Positions 16,201-29,360 of a stretch of DNA of 64,000 nt are shown in pieces. Position numbers and translations under genes: made by a program. The DNA is from Lagopus muta. Taxonomy: Eukaryota; Chordata; Aves; Galliformes; Phasianidae. The notes under the pieces were generated by a model. The model searched no databases, was not told the DNA's origin, and worked only from the letters and a program-made list of their open reading frames with translations. The stretch lies in NCBI RefSeq assembly GCF_023343835.1, contig NC_064439.1, positions 40,913,508-40,977,507 of the forward strand, in the 5' to 3' direction. Position 1 is the first letter of the stretch, and every line of letters begins with the position of its first letter.

Positions 16201-18982
16201 AATAATTTAAAATGGTCATTAGAAGCTGCATGATCTTGAAAATAGAAATTCTTTTCATTTTGTCCATAACATAGGTAATTGTGCTACAGTCTTCCTTACA
16301 ATGTAGTGCTAATTTCTGGAGTTACTAGTTAAGGTAACAAGGAGGCATCTGCACCATATTGTGTTCTTGGTTACCTTTACACAGAAATATGCCAAAGAAC
16401 AATTTCAGATAATCTGATGCTTGAGAGAATTTTCTCTATAATTAATCAGCATCTGAGGACATTAGCATGTTTGCTTAAGAAGGAATTTTTTTTTTATTAC
16501 TTGAGGTTCACAAACGAAGGTTACACAGCATGAAGGTCAGCCTTTAGTTCAATGTGACAAGCCTTGTTTCAGAGGATTATTTTAAAAAATATTTTTTATA
16601 TTCAATAATTTCCCTCCTAACCATACTTCATTACTAGCTGTTTTATTATCTTTCATCTCATGTCCAGCAAGCTAAACTGATAGAAAATTACTGTGCTTTT
16701 TGATATAAAAGGAAAAGAGAATGTCCTTAGCTCCCTGCAGAGAATCACTGCATGTCTAACATTTGCTTACCAGTTTTAGATTCCACTAGCACTGAAGCGC
16801 TTTTAAGTATTATTAATTCATATTCATGTGCACACAACAAGCAAATGTATTTTGAAACCATGCTGATATAATCTGTCTTTCACAGACTGCTCCAGTCAAA
16901 GCACCAGGACTGTGTTGGACAGGAAGGAAAAATGAATTCCAGGATGAGGAATCTCCACTGACCTTGCCCCTTCCCAGGCTCTACACAAGAACGTCACTGC
17001 TGATTTTGACAAGTCAGTAAAAAAAGGTGACGGACGCTGTCGGGTAATCAGACAGGATTGGCTGTATTCTCTGGAGTGTAAGGGATTTGGTTTCGTAGCA
17101 CAAAATTGGTTCTAGAGATGACCATTTATGCTGCTCTTGCTACCTTGTTAAAGATTTCCCAAGGAACAGTACTACTGTGCAGCAAATTGCTTTTTTGCTG
17201 ACAGTGCCTACCGCTTACATACCACACCTTAGTTTGCACTTCATGGCAGCGCCTAACTGCAGCACACGTATCCTTATGTGAGCCTGGCATACCAGATGGA
17301 CATGTTGGCTCACTCTTAAGAGTTGAAGGAAGATTTTGTAATATTTTTCTTCACGTTTTCATGTGCCAATAACAGGAGCATGTGATCCCTAATTCCTGAG
17401 GTGCAGCGTTACTCCTCCTCCCACACCAAGCCTTTTCTGAACAGGTTTAGCCAGATGTGCAGCTGTAAAGTCATTTTTCTCTGTTATCTACAGAAAGATA
17501 CCAGAATAACACTGCAAAAATTCCTTTCAGTTCCTTGTGGATAAATAAAGATCTGATCCAAAAGTTGCAAATGTGAAAGGATCATATCATAGTATCTCAT
17601 AATGCCATATTATAAACAAATGCTAGTCCCTGAGTGATTTAGCTTTCTAGTACCACAATTTTTCTGTTGACTTTCAGAGCAGGGTTGAGTGAGGTCATTG
17701 ATACTGTCTTAAGGACCACTGATTTTCAATGTTTCATTCTTTAATGTTTAGATTTTAATTATTCTTTGTTAATTCCTCTCTACAAATTAAAGTTCTTCTG
17801 CAGAGAAGAATGAGTGTGTGAAACATACATGGTTTTTATATTCTTTTATTTCATTTTCTTATAAATCTGCTAAATGAGTGAATCACAGGAGCCACACTCT
17901 GACCAACAGATTACTTGTCAGCAGAGCACTGGCTTGCTTTGAGCATTGCTTGTGGAAGATGCAGAATGTCCATCAGTGGAACCCTTTGTGATCAGAGCAA
18001 ATATGACCAACATAAAGTTTAGGTCAGAACAATAGGCTATACCATTGCTTCTCAGACTTTTTTTATTGGAAGAAAAAGCCAAACTTTAAGAAGAGAAAAA
18101 TATATCAGATTTTGCCATACCTTCTTCTCATATATGGAGACATCCTGTTTATATTCACTGACCATTATTTTTATTCACTTCTTTACTTATATTTGGCTCC
18201 ATGTTCTGCTAATAGTTTTTTTTTTTTTTTTTAAATTGTTCAGCACATGTGTCATCTAAGATGTGATGAGCAAGTGGTAAAAAAAAAGCTTAAGAAGCAC
18301 TGAAATGGGTAAGTTCTACAGAGCCTTTCTATCCATTTACTTTTTGGCTGATATGTATGTGTTTGCAAATAAATGTTACCAGGAGTCCTACTTGCACCAT
18401 TTACTGCTGACTAGTAAGAGTGGGAATATGAGACCTTCTTCTGTGTTCCTCTGCTCCTCTGGCATGCAGTATAATAAGCTACCAGGACAAACACAAATGT
18501 TCATTGCTGCAGTCTGCAGCCCATTCATCCACATATCGTTCTTTCTATGACTTTTCATGTAGTTGTTATTTGTAGCGATTGTAAAAGCAGCAAATTTTGA
18601 GGCAAGGGAATTGTCTGTACGTTCTCACTTACTTTTACCTGTTTTATTTCTAATGAAAGGACCTGACTGACAGAATGACACATAATCTGTTTAAAGAGCG
18701 GACTGGATGGGTACTGCTTTGCAGCTAATACTTCGTGAGGTTTTTGTGAGCTCTGAGTCAATATGAATGTCAGCGTGGGGAATATATTTAATCTTTCTGC
18801 GTAGTTGTTTGTATCAGCCTTCTCCTCAGGCATTTATAAGCAGCTGATAAAGCTCTCAGTGGAACTTGCTGTGATGCATACTAAAACTGATTTGCTCAAC
18901 CTGTCGCTTGTGTTATCTAGTAGAAGTTTAAGGCTTTAAGCTAGTCAGAAAATTTAGAATTCAAATTGTCCTTTGGCTGAAA
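13227..18982. other. Intergenic, no recognisable gene
   Basis: Long AT-rich stretch. It includes a small duplication of a GGAGGAAGGAAATTCC-like unit at about 14430-14476 and T-rich runs at about 16486 and 18219-18232. No gene, RNA gene or repeat family is recognised. Confidence 0.5.
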
Positions 18983-19580
18983 AGGAGGTGATTGTCCCCC
19001 TCTATTCTGCCCTTGTGGGGCCCCACCTGGAGTACTGCATCTAAGTCTGGGGCCCCCAACTCAGGAAAGATGTTGAGCTTTTGCAGAGGGCCCAGAGGAG
19101 GACCACAGAGATGATCGGAGGGCTGGAGCACCTCTCCTGTGAAGACAGGCTGAAGGAACTGGGCTTGTTCAGCCTGGAAAAGAGAAGGCAGTGGGGAGAC
19201 ACCATAGAGGCCCTCCAATATTTAAGAACAGCTTATAAAGATGAGGAAAATAACTTTTTATATGTGGAAATATTGATGGGACAACGGGGAATGGTTTTAA
19301 ATGAAAGGAGGGGAGATTTAAATTAGATGTCAAGAGGAAGGTTTTTACTGAGAGAGTGGTGAGATGCTGAAACAGGCTGCCCAGAGAGGCTGTGAATGTT
19401 CCATCCCTGGAGGCTGTCAAGGCCAAATTGGATGGGGCCATGGGCCATCTCACTGAGTACTCGATCTGTGGCTGGCAACCATGCCTGTGGCAGGGATGTT
19501 GGAACTTGGTGATCCTTGAGGTCCCTTCCAACACAAGCCCTTCTATTGTTCTATGGTTCTACAATTCTATGATTCTATGA
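18983..19580 (+). mobile_element. CR1 LINE 3' fragment, sense
   Basis: 5'-truncated CR1 with an intact 3' terminus. The end of the reverse-transcriptase frame is visible at about 18990-19200, including the block equivalent to 'cctggaaaagagaaggc'. The 3' UTR follows and ends in repeated TTCTATGATTCTATG-type octamers at 19541-19580, diagnostic of CR1. Typical target-primed reverse-transcription truncation. Confidence 0.92.
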
Positions 19581-19725
19581 AAGAGTATGTGAGCATTACC
19601 AGCTTTTGTTCACTGCAGCCATTTTAGAACTAAGGACAGCAACACTTCAGTTTTGAGCACTGCTTCTTGACTGGAAAAAAGACTAGAATTATAAGTGATG
19701 ATTTTATGAGTGTTTTGTGACCTTG

Positions 19726-19758
19726 ACAGTGGTAATACAGTGGTAACACAGTGGTAAC
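19726..19758. repeat. 11-bp tandem repeat, three copies
   Basis: ACAGTGGTAAY occurs three times head to tail (19726-19736, 19737-19747, 19748-19758) with one mismatch in the first copy. Local slippage microduplication in unique sequence. Confidence 0.9.
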
Positions 19759-22700
19759 AGTGTCTTTTTTGAACATGTGGCCCCATTAATAAATGGCATT
19801 TTATAGTATCCCGGTGTGAACCCTGGCATGACCTCATTGAAGGTACTTTGGATTCGTATCACTGGAAATTGTCCTCTGATATCCCTTGTTTGAACTTTCA
19901 TGATATTTTTGAGATTCAGTACTGTGGTTATACAATGGTGCTGTAATGTCAGCTGTAGAAGCAGAAAAGGTGCAGCATATGCAGTGCTTTTGTGGAATGC
20001 CTATTTTGCCTTCTGGTGTTCCTTCAGATCCATCATAGATGAATCTAAGAATGGAGGCAAGACTTTGTTTTTGGTCTTTTTTGTGGAAACTGCATACATG
20101 AAAACTTATTCATATAAATGTACTTCGTCTGTGTTACCTCTGCATATACATTCATCACCAGACTAAATACATGACATAATTTTATATTGAGAGCAAGTAG
20201 CCAAAAGATGGAATTAAGCACATCCTATAATTTAATACCAGGTATTTTGAATAATTTATTTTAAATGTTTGATAATGGATGCAACTTACAACTATTTATT
20301 AGAGCATTAGAACACTGCAGTTTTGGATTAATGCAACCATTTTGTTTGATTACGGTGTGTTTATTTACCAGTGTGCACTGCTTCCATAGTGGCTGTAACA
20401 GACTGACTGGGTACTGGGCCTTAAAGAACGCCTCACCCTTAGCTGAGATTTGGTCTGTGTTTCCAGCTGCCTTGTCTTGTGAGAACTCCTTGCAAATGCA
20501 TCAGGTAAATTCCACATGAATACTCTACCTGGCACACAGATATGGATATATTAAGGACTGTTTTCCTTTTCACCAGAAGTACTTACTTCTATCTCAGCAA
20601 CCTTCTCCTCTCATACAGTGCATTATTTAATTTCCATTAACAGGCACTCTGTGTGCCCATTTAATCAAGAGAATGAAATAACAGTACTTTTGACTCAAAT
20701 GGTGATACAGTATAAAAATAAATACAGATGTTTCTGATATTCAGGCTCCCTTCAGGTGGACAATTGAGAGTTTAGGCAAATGTTGTTTTCTTGCACTGTT
20801 AATAATTTTCTACTACGAGTATCGTAATACATCTATTTACTGAACCAAATTGTATTGACAGCAGGGAGCACAGTGCACTTTTTGTAATGTCAATCTGAAG
20901 ATTGTTATTTAAAGCAGAATCAAAGGCTTATGAAGAAGATATGGACTTAGCTCCCATGAGGTGATAAGGGAAATTGCATTGAGACGACAGAGCAGAAGGT
21001 TAGCTTACTGCACTCTGCAGTGGAGAGATATGAGAAGCAAAAAGGAACATTAGTAAATCACAGGGTAATGTCATCATGTTATTTCATGGGATGCCCTGGA
21101 AAAATGAACAGAAGGAGAGCAGTGTTATGTCTTACACATGCACTGTAAGCATCCATGGTACGATAGAGTGATCCAGCTGCTGAAGATAGGCTCTAAACAG
21201 AAAAAACATGGGAAGGTGAGATGCCTTTTTAACTATGGTTAGGACAGCATTAACTCCATGAGAAACCTGCTTAATAAGTGTTCTCCTGAAAGCATGGAGC
21301 ATACCTCTTTATACCCCCATCCAAATAATCGCAGCAGCTCAAGTGTATTCAGTAAGTTGACTGTTCCACACACAGGTAGTTTTTAAACAGATATTTCAAT
21401 TTTAAAATAAAAAATTAAAAATTAAAAAAAAAAAAAAAAAAAAAGGAAAACAAGAGAATGTGGAGGCATGAGGAGAATGGAAATTTCCTCATTCATAACT
21501 GTTTCAAAGCCAGTAGAGCACCACTGGCATGAGCTGATGGCTATTGGGGAAAAGAGTGGCTTCACTTCCAAGACACTGGGGACTGCCTTACCTTGAAGTT
21601 TCTTGGAGAAACTAAAGGATGGGCTGGAAGTATGCTGCAAGCTAAGCCTTAAGCTGGGTCCTACAGCACATCTGCCCAGCTAGCTTTGGCAGCAAGCTCA
21701 CCAGAAAGCTGAGTTTGAAAACTACTCTGTCAATCTAATGCATTCTGTCCAAAGAAAAAATATTCAAGGATGGGGCAAGTTTTCCTGCTCTTCAAAAGGC
21801 AATGTGACAGAGGTATAAGGGCACAGTATTGTAATCCCACATGAGAACATTCCCATTGCAGAGAAACGGGAAAATGTGCCTGCATTTTGGTACCAGCAGT
21901 AAATGATACTCTCTTGATATAGTTATCTGTCCAGTACTGCAGCATTACTTCTCAAATTTTCTGTGTAATGCATAGAGTGACTGAGCATTTCCCAGTTATA
22001 TGCTGCACAAAGTAACCCAAGTGCATTATCAATACGATAATTTCATTCCAACCATACCTTAAATATTTTCTGACTGACAAATTGTGTTTCTTTATCATGA
22101 GAGCATAATTATGTTTGGAAAGAGTATATGTGCATAATCACTGTGTCATATTTATCATAATGAGTAGAAAGCTAACAGAATAACTTTCCCATAGAAAACA
22201 GAAGATTGCAATAGGAGTGCTGAGTCTTTTTGTGGTGATAAATGGTGCTGACTCTATGACTGCCCTTGTTTAGTCCCTGGTGGTATATCTTCACAATAAC
22301 GTTTCTACTTACATTATGCCCTTTACTTTTGCTTTTATCTGCTCAGCATTTTGGCTGCCAGATTTTACAAAAACAAAGAGAACTGTATCATTTCTTTCCA
22401 AGAATCCTTTTATTTTATCTCTGAGTCTGAAATGTGATATTTGCATGTGTGGTAGTAGCAAAGTGTTCAAATCAACTGATACTCTATAGCAGTACCAGAT
22501 CAAGGCCTGTTCTCAATCTCTCATAAGAATTCAGCAGTCATTTATCTACACAAATGTACATGTATATTTGCTTTTTCAAGGAACAATTGATTCGTTAAAA
22601 AAAAAAAAGTGATATGGAGGAAAGCTAAGTAGTGTAATTCACTGCACATGTTGTGGGTGCCAAGTGTGTATAAGGAATTCTAGAGGAATTACATCCATTT

Positions 22701-25700
22701 ATGCAAGGAAAAATCATCTGGGCTGTTACATCTATGGTACCATCTCTGGTGCAAGAAATTATTGATCTGCAGATTGTTGGAAGCTGATGGAAGTTGGGAG
22801 ACACTGTGCCTGTTCTGCTCAGTCAGCTCCTTGTGATGGCCATGGACAGAGAGATGAGAAGACTCAGTGAGTCCTCTTGCCCTGTTCACCCAGGATTGGG
22901 CTGGGGCTCTTAGGGCCCCAACCAACCTATATTGTAGCTGCAGGACGGCTGTAACCATGCCTGGCTGTGGACCCTGCTAATGGACACATCTGAAGCCATG
23001 CTGGGATAATGAAAAAGTGCACAACAGCAATCAACAGATTGTCCATCAGTATATGCAGAGTTCAGACTAATAGCACTGCATACTTTGCAGTTGGAATCTG
23101 TTCATTACATTTGCCTTGTGAGAAAGAAAATCTGTGTCCAGTTTTCTCTTCTTGACTTCCCTCTTTGAGAATTTAGTGGATAAGATTAAAAGGTATAATG
23201 TTAACAACTCTGTTGAGTGACTGTTTCTGTGCACAAAAATGTAATTCAAGTTTCATCAGCCTTTCCTGTCAATAAGTTTCAGTGCTGCTGGGAAAGGATT
23301 GTTTCTCTGTTACCTTCTGCCTGTGCAAGAATTGAACCACATCAAGGCTCAGAATGAGAAAGTACAAATAGCAAATGAATGAGGCAAACTGAATCCCTCA
23401 GTGAAGATCTTGTGCTAATAAAACTTTCAAGCAGTCAATATTGCATCTGCTCCATAACTTGGTTCACTTGTAATTTTTGTTTTAATAAAAAACATAATTC
23501 ATTTCTTCAATATGCTGCAGTTCTGTTTACACCCTCTATATAATTACAAAGCTTTTTTCTATTCCACTTGCAAATTTGTAACATTTTTTCTGCCTCCTCA
23601 TATTTGCACCTTCCTGGGCTTAACCTCAAAATCATTCTTTCTGGATGATGAACTTATTTCAGCTCTTTTATTTCCTTAAAAATAAAGTTCCGTTTTTGTA
23701 TTCTTAAGTCATCATATTTGATTCATTTCTATTTTTACTAATTCTATTCATATTTTCTGCTGTGCTTATATCCTCCCCCTGTATTTTGGGTCAAAAGTAT
23801 TATAAATAAATTGTCATTATTTCTCTGTCTGCCAGGATAACTGCTTATAATAGCCTGGTTTCTAATTCCTTAGAGTTGATTAAGGACTTATGCCCTGCAG
23901 CATACACTGTTGTGTCCCAGCCCGTACCATTTCTCATGAATGTCCCCATTATATGCTTGTGTGTCCAGTCTTTTTGTGCATCTGATTAGCATTTGACCTC
24001 TGAGATGACCTGTGGCAAAAATTCCACATTTTAATTACTTCCTATTTTATTCAAAAGAAAACTCAAAAAATTACTTCTTTCCTGTTTTTCAGATATCCCG
24101 TGACGTGGTTTTTCCCCTGCATGGAGTAAAAGCAAGGAAGGCTCACCCTTTCTTTGCTGTACCCTCTTTTGTACTGTCTTTTATTTCACTCTGTGTCTCT
24201 CTTCTGACTACTCTGAACAGTTCACAACTTTTCAAGTAAGAACTTCATACGAAAGCTTTTGTATTCGTGAGCATTGTCTGTCTCATATTTTTTGTGTTTC
24301 TGCAGCTCTTTTTTGTAAGATGATGATACATCTGGCTATGGGCACTCCTGGTTAGACACATCCTCAGGTTCTGAAATAAAAAATAAGACTGCAAATACCG
24401 CTCTGTCTCATTCTCTAGGCACACTTTTTTGATCATCCATTCATAATGTGTGCAATCTTCTCTGCTTGATGTCTTTAAAGTGGCTGCATATCATCTGCAC
24501 TAGAGATCCAGGCTATCCAAACTGACAGATAATTCAATCCTAAAATATTTCTTAGGGCATGTAAAAAGCAGAAAGAACAGATTGACATGCAGCTGTTAGG
24601 AAGAGTATCCTTTGATATATGAGCAGAGAAAGACTAAACCAAGAATAATTTTCCAGAATCCATTTTCTGAGTGTCTTTTTACTTTCAAATATCATTCAAG
24701 TCAGACATTTGCCAATTTACAACATGAAATTCAGAAGCCTGTTGGCCAAGCTTTTATTCTAAACTCCAAACTATTGTGCTGGTTCTTTCTTTTGCTATAT
24801 GTAGGTTTCCAACACATTCTTCTTTTTTCTCATCAGTACAGAAACAAACCAGCCTTTTGTCTGGTTTGCCTCCTAACCTAGGCCTTTAGAAATTGAGCTT
24901 TTTATGAAGTAGGGTACATTTTTTTCAGTAGATGCTAAGCAGATGAACTGTTAATTGCACCTGGAATTCCAGGTACCTCAGTACTTCTTGGTCCTTACTC
25001 TCCACCAGCTTTCAAATCATGTATGTATATGCTTTCAGTTAGATTCTGTATAGCCTGTCACTATTAAGATTCACACCGACTGCTCTAGGATAAGTCACAT
25101 AATACCCTTACATAATACCCTGTACTTGCATGCTTGCTTCACCAACTTCAAACTTGAGATCTTCACAAAGATAAGGAAAAAAAATAGAATTTTCTAGGAG
25201 TACTATCCATAAACCACAGGACAGTTTAGATCTTCTAAAGCAAGAAGAGGGGTCCCCAAGCTGCCCCCTTTAAAGCCCATGTCAAAGTTCCCTTTCTTTC
25301 TGCCTTGGCTAACAGGGGTTCCTTTGGGAATGTTTAGAAGGGCTTCAGGGAAGGAAGGAAAAGATTCATTTTAGACTGTGAGAAGACAGGAGAAAAGGTC
25401 AATTATTTTTGGTTCAATTCAAATGCCTGAATTGTCTTGGGAAGGATGAGTATGTTTAAAAAAGAAAAAAAATATTTACATATGTATAAAGCTGTAAGGA
25501 AATATAGCAGGACATACTGCATAAAAGGTTTAAGTAGGAGAGCTGTGTTATGAGAAGCTAGTTCCATTTGTGAACTAGTGAAGTGTATTTATGCTTTCTT
25601 AATTTAAAGGAGAGTGAGTTGCTGGAATCAGACTCAATTTCAGAAAGATCTTCCCTTTTATTTAGTGAAGAAAAGTGGTAATAGGAGGGGAATTTTATAT

Positions 25701-26080
25701 GATAGATATCTAAGCACATGCTGTGTACCACCTACGTATTGACTGCTAGAGAGTAAAGAATGAAATAATCACTGCCTCACTGCCATTTTATGCCAAAAAT
25801 ATGTTTGTTAAATACTGGCCTTGCTTGAGAACTTTGGGGAAGATTTCTCCCCAGCTTTCCCAGTGAGGTATATATGCACTGCAGAGTACACATTCCTGAG
25901 GCACTCTGTCACCAGTAGATTTCTTTCAGTTTGCTCAGCCCTGGAATGTCTCTTTCTGTTGTTCACTTTTGGCTTTGGATTTTGCATATACCGTTCCATA
26001 GAGTGGAATGTGATTTTTTAGAAACATGATATTAGTATGTGGCTTTCTGCATGTTTGATACCACATTATTAGCATTATGA
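19759..26080. other. Intergenic, no recognisable gene
   Basis: AT-rich sequence without recognised genes. A poly-A run is at about 21424-21444, preceded by an A/T-rich stretch, and another A run at about 22598-22609. A slightly more GC-rich patch at 22780-22980 has a minus-strand open frame (22689-22958) with no recognisable domain. A small direct duplication of ACATAATACCCT lies at about 25097-25122. Confidence 0.5.
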
Positions 26081-26732
26081 GCTCTGCAGAGAAGGACCTC
26101 GGTTTTCAGGTTGGCCAACGGAGCGTGCCTCCATGGCCCTGAAGGCCAGTGGCATCCTAGGGTGCATTAAAAAGTGCATGGCTGTCAGGTCAAGGGACCT
26201 GATCGCTCCACTCTCCTCTACATGTGGCCACAACAGGAATATGACGTCCAGTTCTGGGCTCTTCAGTTCAAGAAAGACAGGGAACTTCTAGAGAGAGTCC
26301 AGTGGAGAGCCTCAGAGTTGATGATGAGGGTCCTGGAGCATCTTCCTTGTAAGGAAGGGCTGGGAGACGGGCTGTTCATCGTGGAGAGGGCTGAGGGGGG
26401 ATCTTATCAATGCTTATGAATATCTGATGGATGGGAGTCAGTGGATGGGGCTAGGTTCTTTTCAGTGGTGTGCAGCAACAGGACAAGGGGCAACAGGCAG
26501 AAACTGGTATCAAGAAGTTCCATATGAGCATGAGGAAAAATTCTTTGTGTGTGGCAGAGCCGTCCAACAGGCTGCCCAGAAATGTTGTGGACTCTCCTTC
26601 CCTGGTGAATTTGAAAACTCTCCTGGACTCTGCCCTGTATGATCTACTGTGGGGAACCTGCTTTAGCAGGAGGTTGCACTACCTGATCCTTAGAAGTCCC
26701 CTCCAACCCCTATGATTCTCCAGTTCTGTGAT
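26081..26732 (+). mobile_element. CR1 LINE 3' fragment, sense
   Basis: Diverged 3' CR1 fragment. The left part corresponds to the end of the RT frame (GTGCCTCCATGGCCCTGAAG-type block at about 26130). The right part is the 3' UTR, with the 'aggctgcccag' block at 26570-26580 and the terminal 'ccctccaacccctatgattct' block at about 26699-26720. The tail is degenerate. No intact frame. Confidence 0.88.
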
Positions 26733-27934
26733 GAGTCTCTTGTCCCCAGATACATCTACAGATGTAGTCCTTGTTGCCCAGTATGTTGCTGTTGTGAAGC
26801 TTATACTTTCACTAAGATTGTGTTTTCTAGACAATTTGACCTTATAAGTCTCTATGTCTTAAATAAATCAGGTCATTACAGATCAGGACTGTATCGTATT
26901 TGTATGTGTTCCCCACTGGAGGCAAATTTACTCTGAAAAAGACTTCGCATTGGACTCTTGTGAGTGAGAGATGGAAAACATTCATATTCACCCTGGATGA
27001 AAGCTAGAGGCACAGACAAGATGAGCTGGCTGCCAGGTTCACAAGCAGTGAATTTCAGCCTGTCTTTTCTAACCTATTCTTCTGTCAAGCAGCTAAAAGT
27101 AATGCACAGCCCAATATACAGCAAGGAAGCTGCTTTCACTCTGCTCTGAGACGTGTGTGTAATTAGTTGATCTTTTCTGTTCAGACAGTTAATAGTCCCC
27201 AGAATATTTTGTGTTTAATAGACAAAGAAAACACAGTGGATTTTTGTTATCTAATTCTAGTGTGGCTTCTTACTGCTCTGTGTGGGAAGTTCCCTGTGGA
27301 AGAATTGAGGAGGAAAAAGCCTTTTGTAATCATTTAAGATGAATACAGAGTTTCCTGGGCTACAGTGTAGGAATAATTAGCAATGAAGCACCCGTGGGGA
27401 GAGATGTATCAAATAGGATATCACTGGATCAGTATTTGGTCTGGTATTAATTAGTGAAAATACCAATTAAGGTTTCTATTAAAAAATCTGGAAGATAAAA
27501 TGAAGCATGCATTGTTCAAATTTATAGAGGCCAACTAGCTACAGAATGATTGATCAAGAGATTTTCGAGTAAGAGGCAACTTTTAATTGGAAGAAGATTT
27601 TAATTTAGATAAATGTTAACTAATGCACAAGAGGGTAACACTTTGTAAAACGAAAAGCTGCTGTTTAAAGATCAGTAATGCAAAGAACTTAGGAGAGTGG
27701 GTAACAAATGGGGCACAAATCCCAGTACCATAGAGCTTTAAAAAGACAAATAGCTTTCCTGCCTGTATAAGGAGTGAAAAGAGAGGTTGTTTGTAGGACA
27801 GTGGCCATGAAAATCAGTGTCCTGTGTTTTCAGTGTGGCGGTGTGGCTTCAAACTCTTGTTCACATTAAAAATAACAAACAAACAAACAAAAAAAAAAAC
27901 AACAATATCTGCACACAAAAGTTCCATACCTCTG
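26733..27934. other. Intergenic, no recognisable gene
   Basis: AT-rich sequence. It ends in a low-complexity (AAAC)n/A-rich block at about 27868-27906, just before an old LTR. No gene recognised. Confidence 0.5.
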
Positions 27935-28160
27935 TGTATGGGAACTGTTGAGTCAGGGCCTGAAGCACTGATTGATCACCTGAAGTGAGCACTGAGTCAG
28001 CCATGGAGCACAGGTGAAGGCGATTCAGCTGAGTGATGGAAGGAGTGGAGCCTGACTGCCAGACCCTATTTAAGGGCTGACTGCCATGGGGAAGGGTCTC
28101 TTTCTGGAGGTCCTTGTTTTTGGAGTTTTTCTGAGAGCCTAGCATATGGGTGAGCTTTTT
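27935..28160 (+). mobile_element. Old, diverged LTR related to the 45.3-kb provirus (partial or solo)
   Basis: Starts TGTATGGGAACTG, like the LTRs at 45311 and 50946, and can be followed alongside them. Shared features are TGAGTCA twice, the block GATTGATCACCTGA, the GAGCACAGGTGAAGGC segment, the TATTTAA promoter box (about 28067) and a GG|GTGAGC splice-donor-like site at about 28150. Many substitutions separate it from the young LTRs, and their second palindrome arms are absent here. Similarity fades after about 28160 in a T/ATT-rich run, so the 3' end is not defined. No gag or pol sequence follows, so this is a solo or truncated LTR. Confidence 0.8.
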
Positions 28161-28865
28161 TTTTTATTATTATTGTTATTATTTTCTTCTACGGTGGTAA
28201 TCCTTCTTGTTACATGACCTGTAAAATGCCAGCCTGCCCATGCCACTCTGCTAATTGCGTATTTGTTGATTGTATCTTCTGTTTGGTGGGGAAGGCTGGT
28301 GAACACGTGTGTAACTTGACCAAGGAAAGAAGTTTTGAGAAACAAGTGTTGTTGAGTTTCTTTTTAGAGCTGTGGGCATTGTTCTAAGAGCCATTTCATC
28401 CAGGCTGAACTGCCATCACAGGCTGTTGGTTATCACAGCGTGGTGCTCTTGAGGAATGAGCTGCCTCTTGGAAGAAAGAGGAAAAGCAAATTGCTCTTTG
28501 CGTGTGTGGAAGAGGTCAGAGGTAGAAAAATCTCAAAATGCTTCAGTTTAGGAATTACAGACCAGCCCTCTGGTCTAACAGTGCCATGCTAACTATTTGC
28601 AACAAAGTATGTACTGCATAAAGCTATCTGTGTGTCTGTATGAGTGCCTGCGTGCAAAGATGTTGTATTATACTTAAGCATTATGAAAACTGAGATATGT
28701 GTCATGTGTTGGCACTACACCAGTGACAAATCTATGCATATGAAAATCACAGTTTACTGGTGACATTTTAAAGTCTTCTTTCTCCCCTTTTTAAACAAGA
28801 TCTTCGTATACAGAGTCAATGCTATCATTAGCATATGCTTAGGACTTAATAGTAATAGCCTGTGA
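28161..28865. other. Intergenic, possibly including the lost 3' end of the old LTR
   Basis: Begins with a T-rich and (ATT)n stretch (28156-28185), then unique sequence. The first 130 bp or so could be a divergent U5 of the LTR to the left, but I cannot align it. No gene recognised. Confidence 0.4.
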
Positions 28866-29360
28866 TTTCACAACATTGTAGAACAGCTGAGGTTGTAAGA
28901 AACTCCTGGAAATTGTCTAGTGCAACCCCCTTGCTCAAAGCTGAGTTAGAAAGGCTGCTCAGAGTTGCTTCCAGTCAGGTTTTGTGTGTGTCCAAAGTTG
29001 AAACACTGGAAGCCAGTACTCAGAAAGTTTCATTGCTGTTTAAAGGAGTCAACAGATGGTGACATCATCTGAGTTTAAAGGAGGAAAAAAAAATGGGAAT
29101 TCATGTATTTTGCTCTGTCTGTCACCTTTTAATTATGCACAGTGTGCTGCTGGGAAGTCAGTCTCCACTGCCCTTCCCACTCTCACCTCCAAACCCATCA
29201 GGTATTTAAGTATATCAGGCTGAATAGTCCCAGTTCTCTCAGCCTTTTCTCCCATTACAGATGCTCCTGTCACTTAATTATCTTTGTGCCTCTTTGCTGG
29301 GCTTGCTCCACTATCCCCATATCTTTCTTGCACTGAAGAGTCCATAACTGGATGTGGAAC
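28866..29360 (-). mobile_element. Ancient CR1 LINE fragment, antisense
   Basis: Strongly diverged CR1 3' region in reverse orientation. The block reading as 'ctggaaattgtctagtgcaacccccttgctcaaagc' (about 28907-28942), the 'ccagtcaggttttg' block (about 28970), and the 'agtcccagttctctcagccttttctcc' block (about 29227-29253) appear in the order expected for an inverted CR1. It is older than the other copies in the window, and internal parts are rearranged or lost at about 29060-29150. Confidence 0.75.

Noticed and set aside
19726-19758. CRISPR-like short repeat
   Set aside because: Units are directly tandem without spacers, and the genome is a vertebrate.
22689-22958. 89-codon minus-strand frame in a GC-richer patch
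   Set aside because: No recognised domain, no splice context and no promoter nearby.
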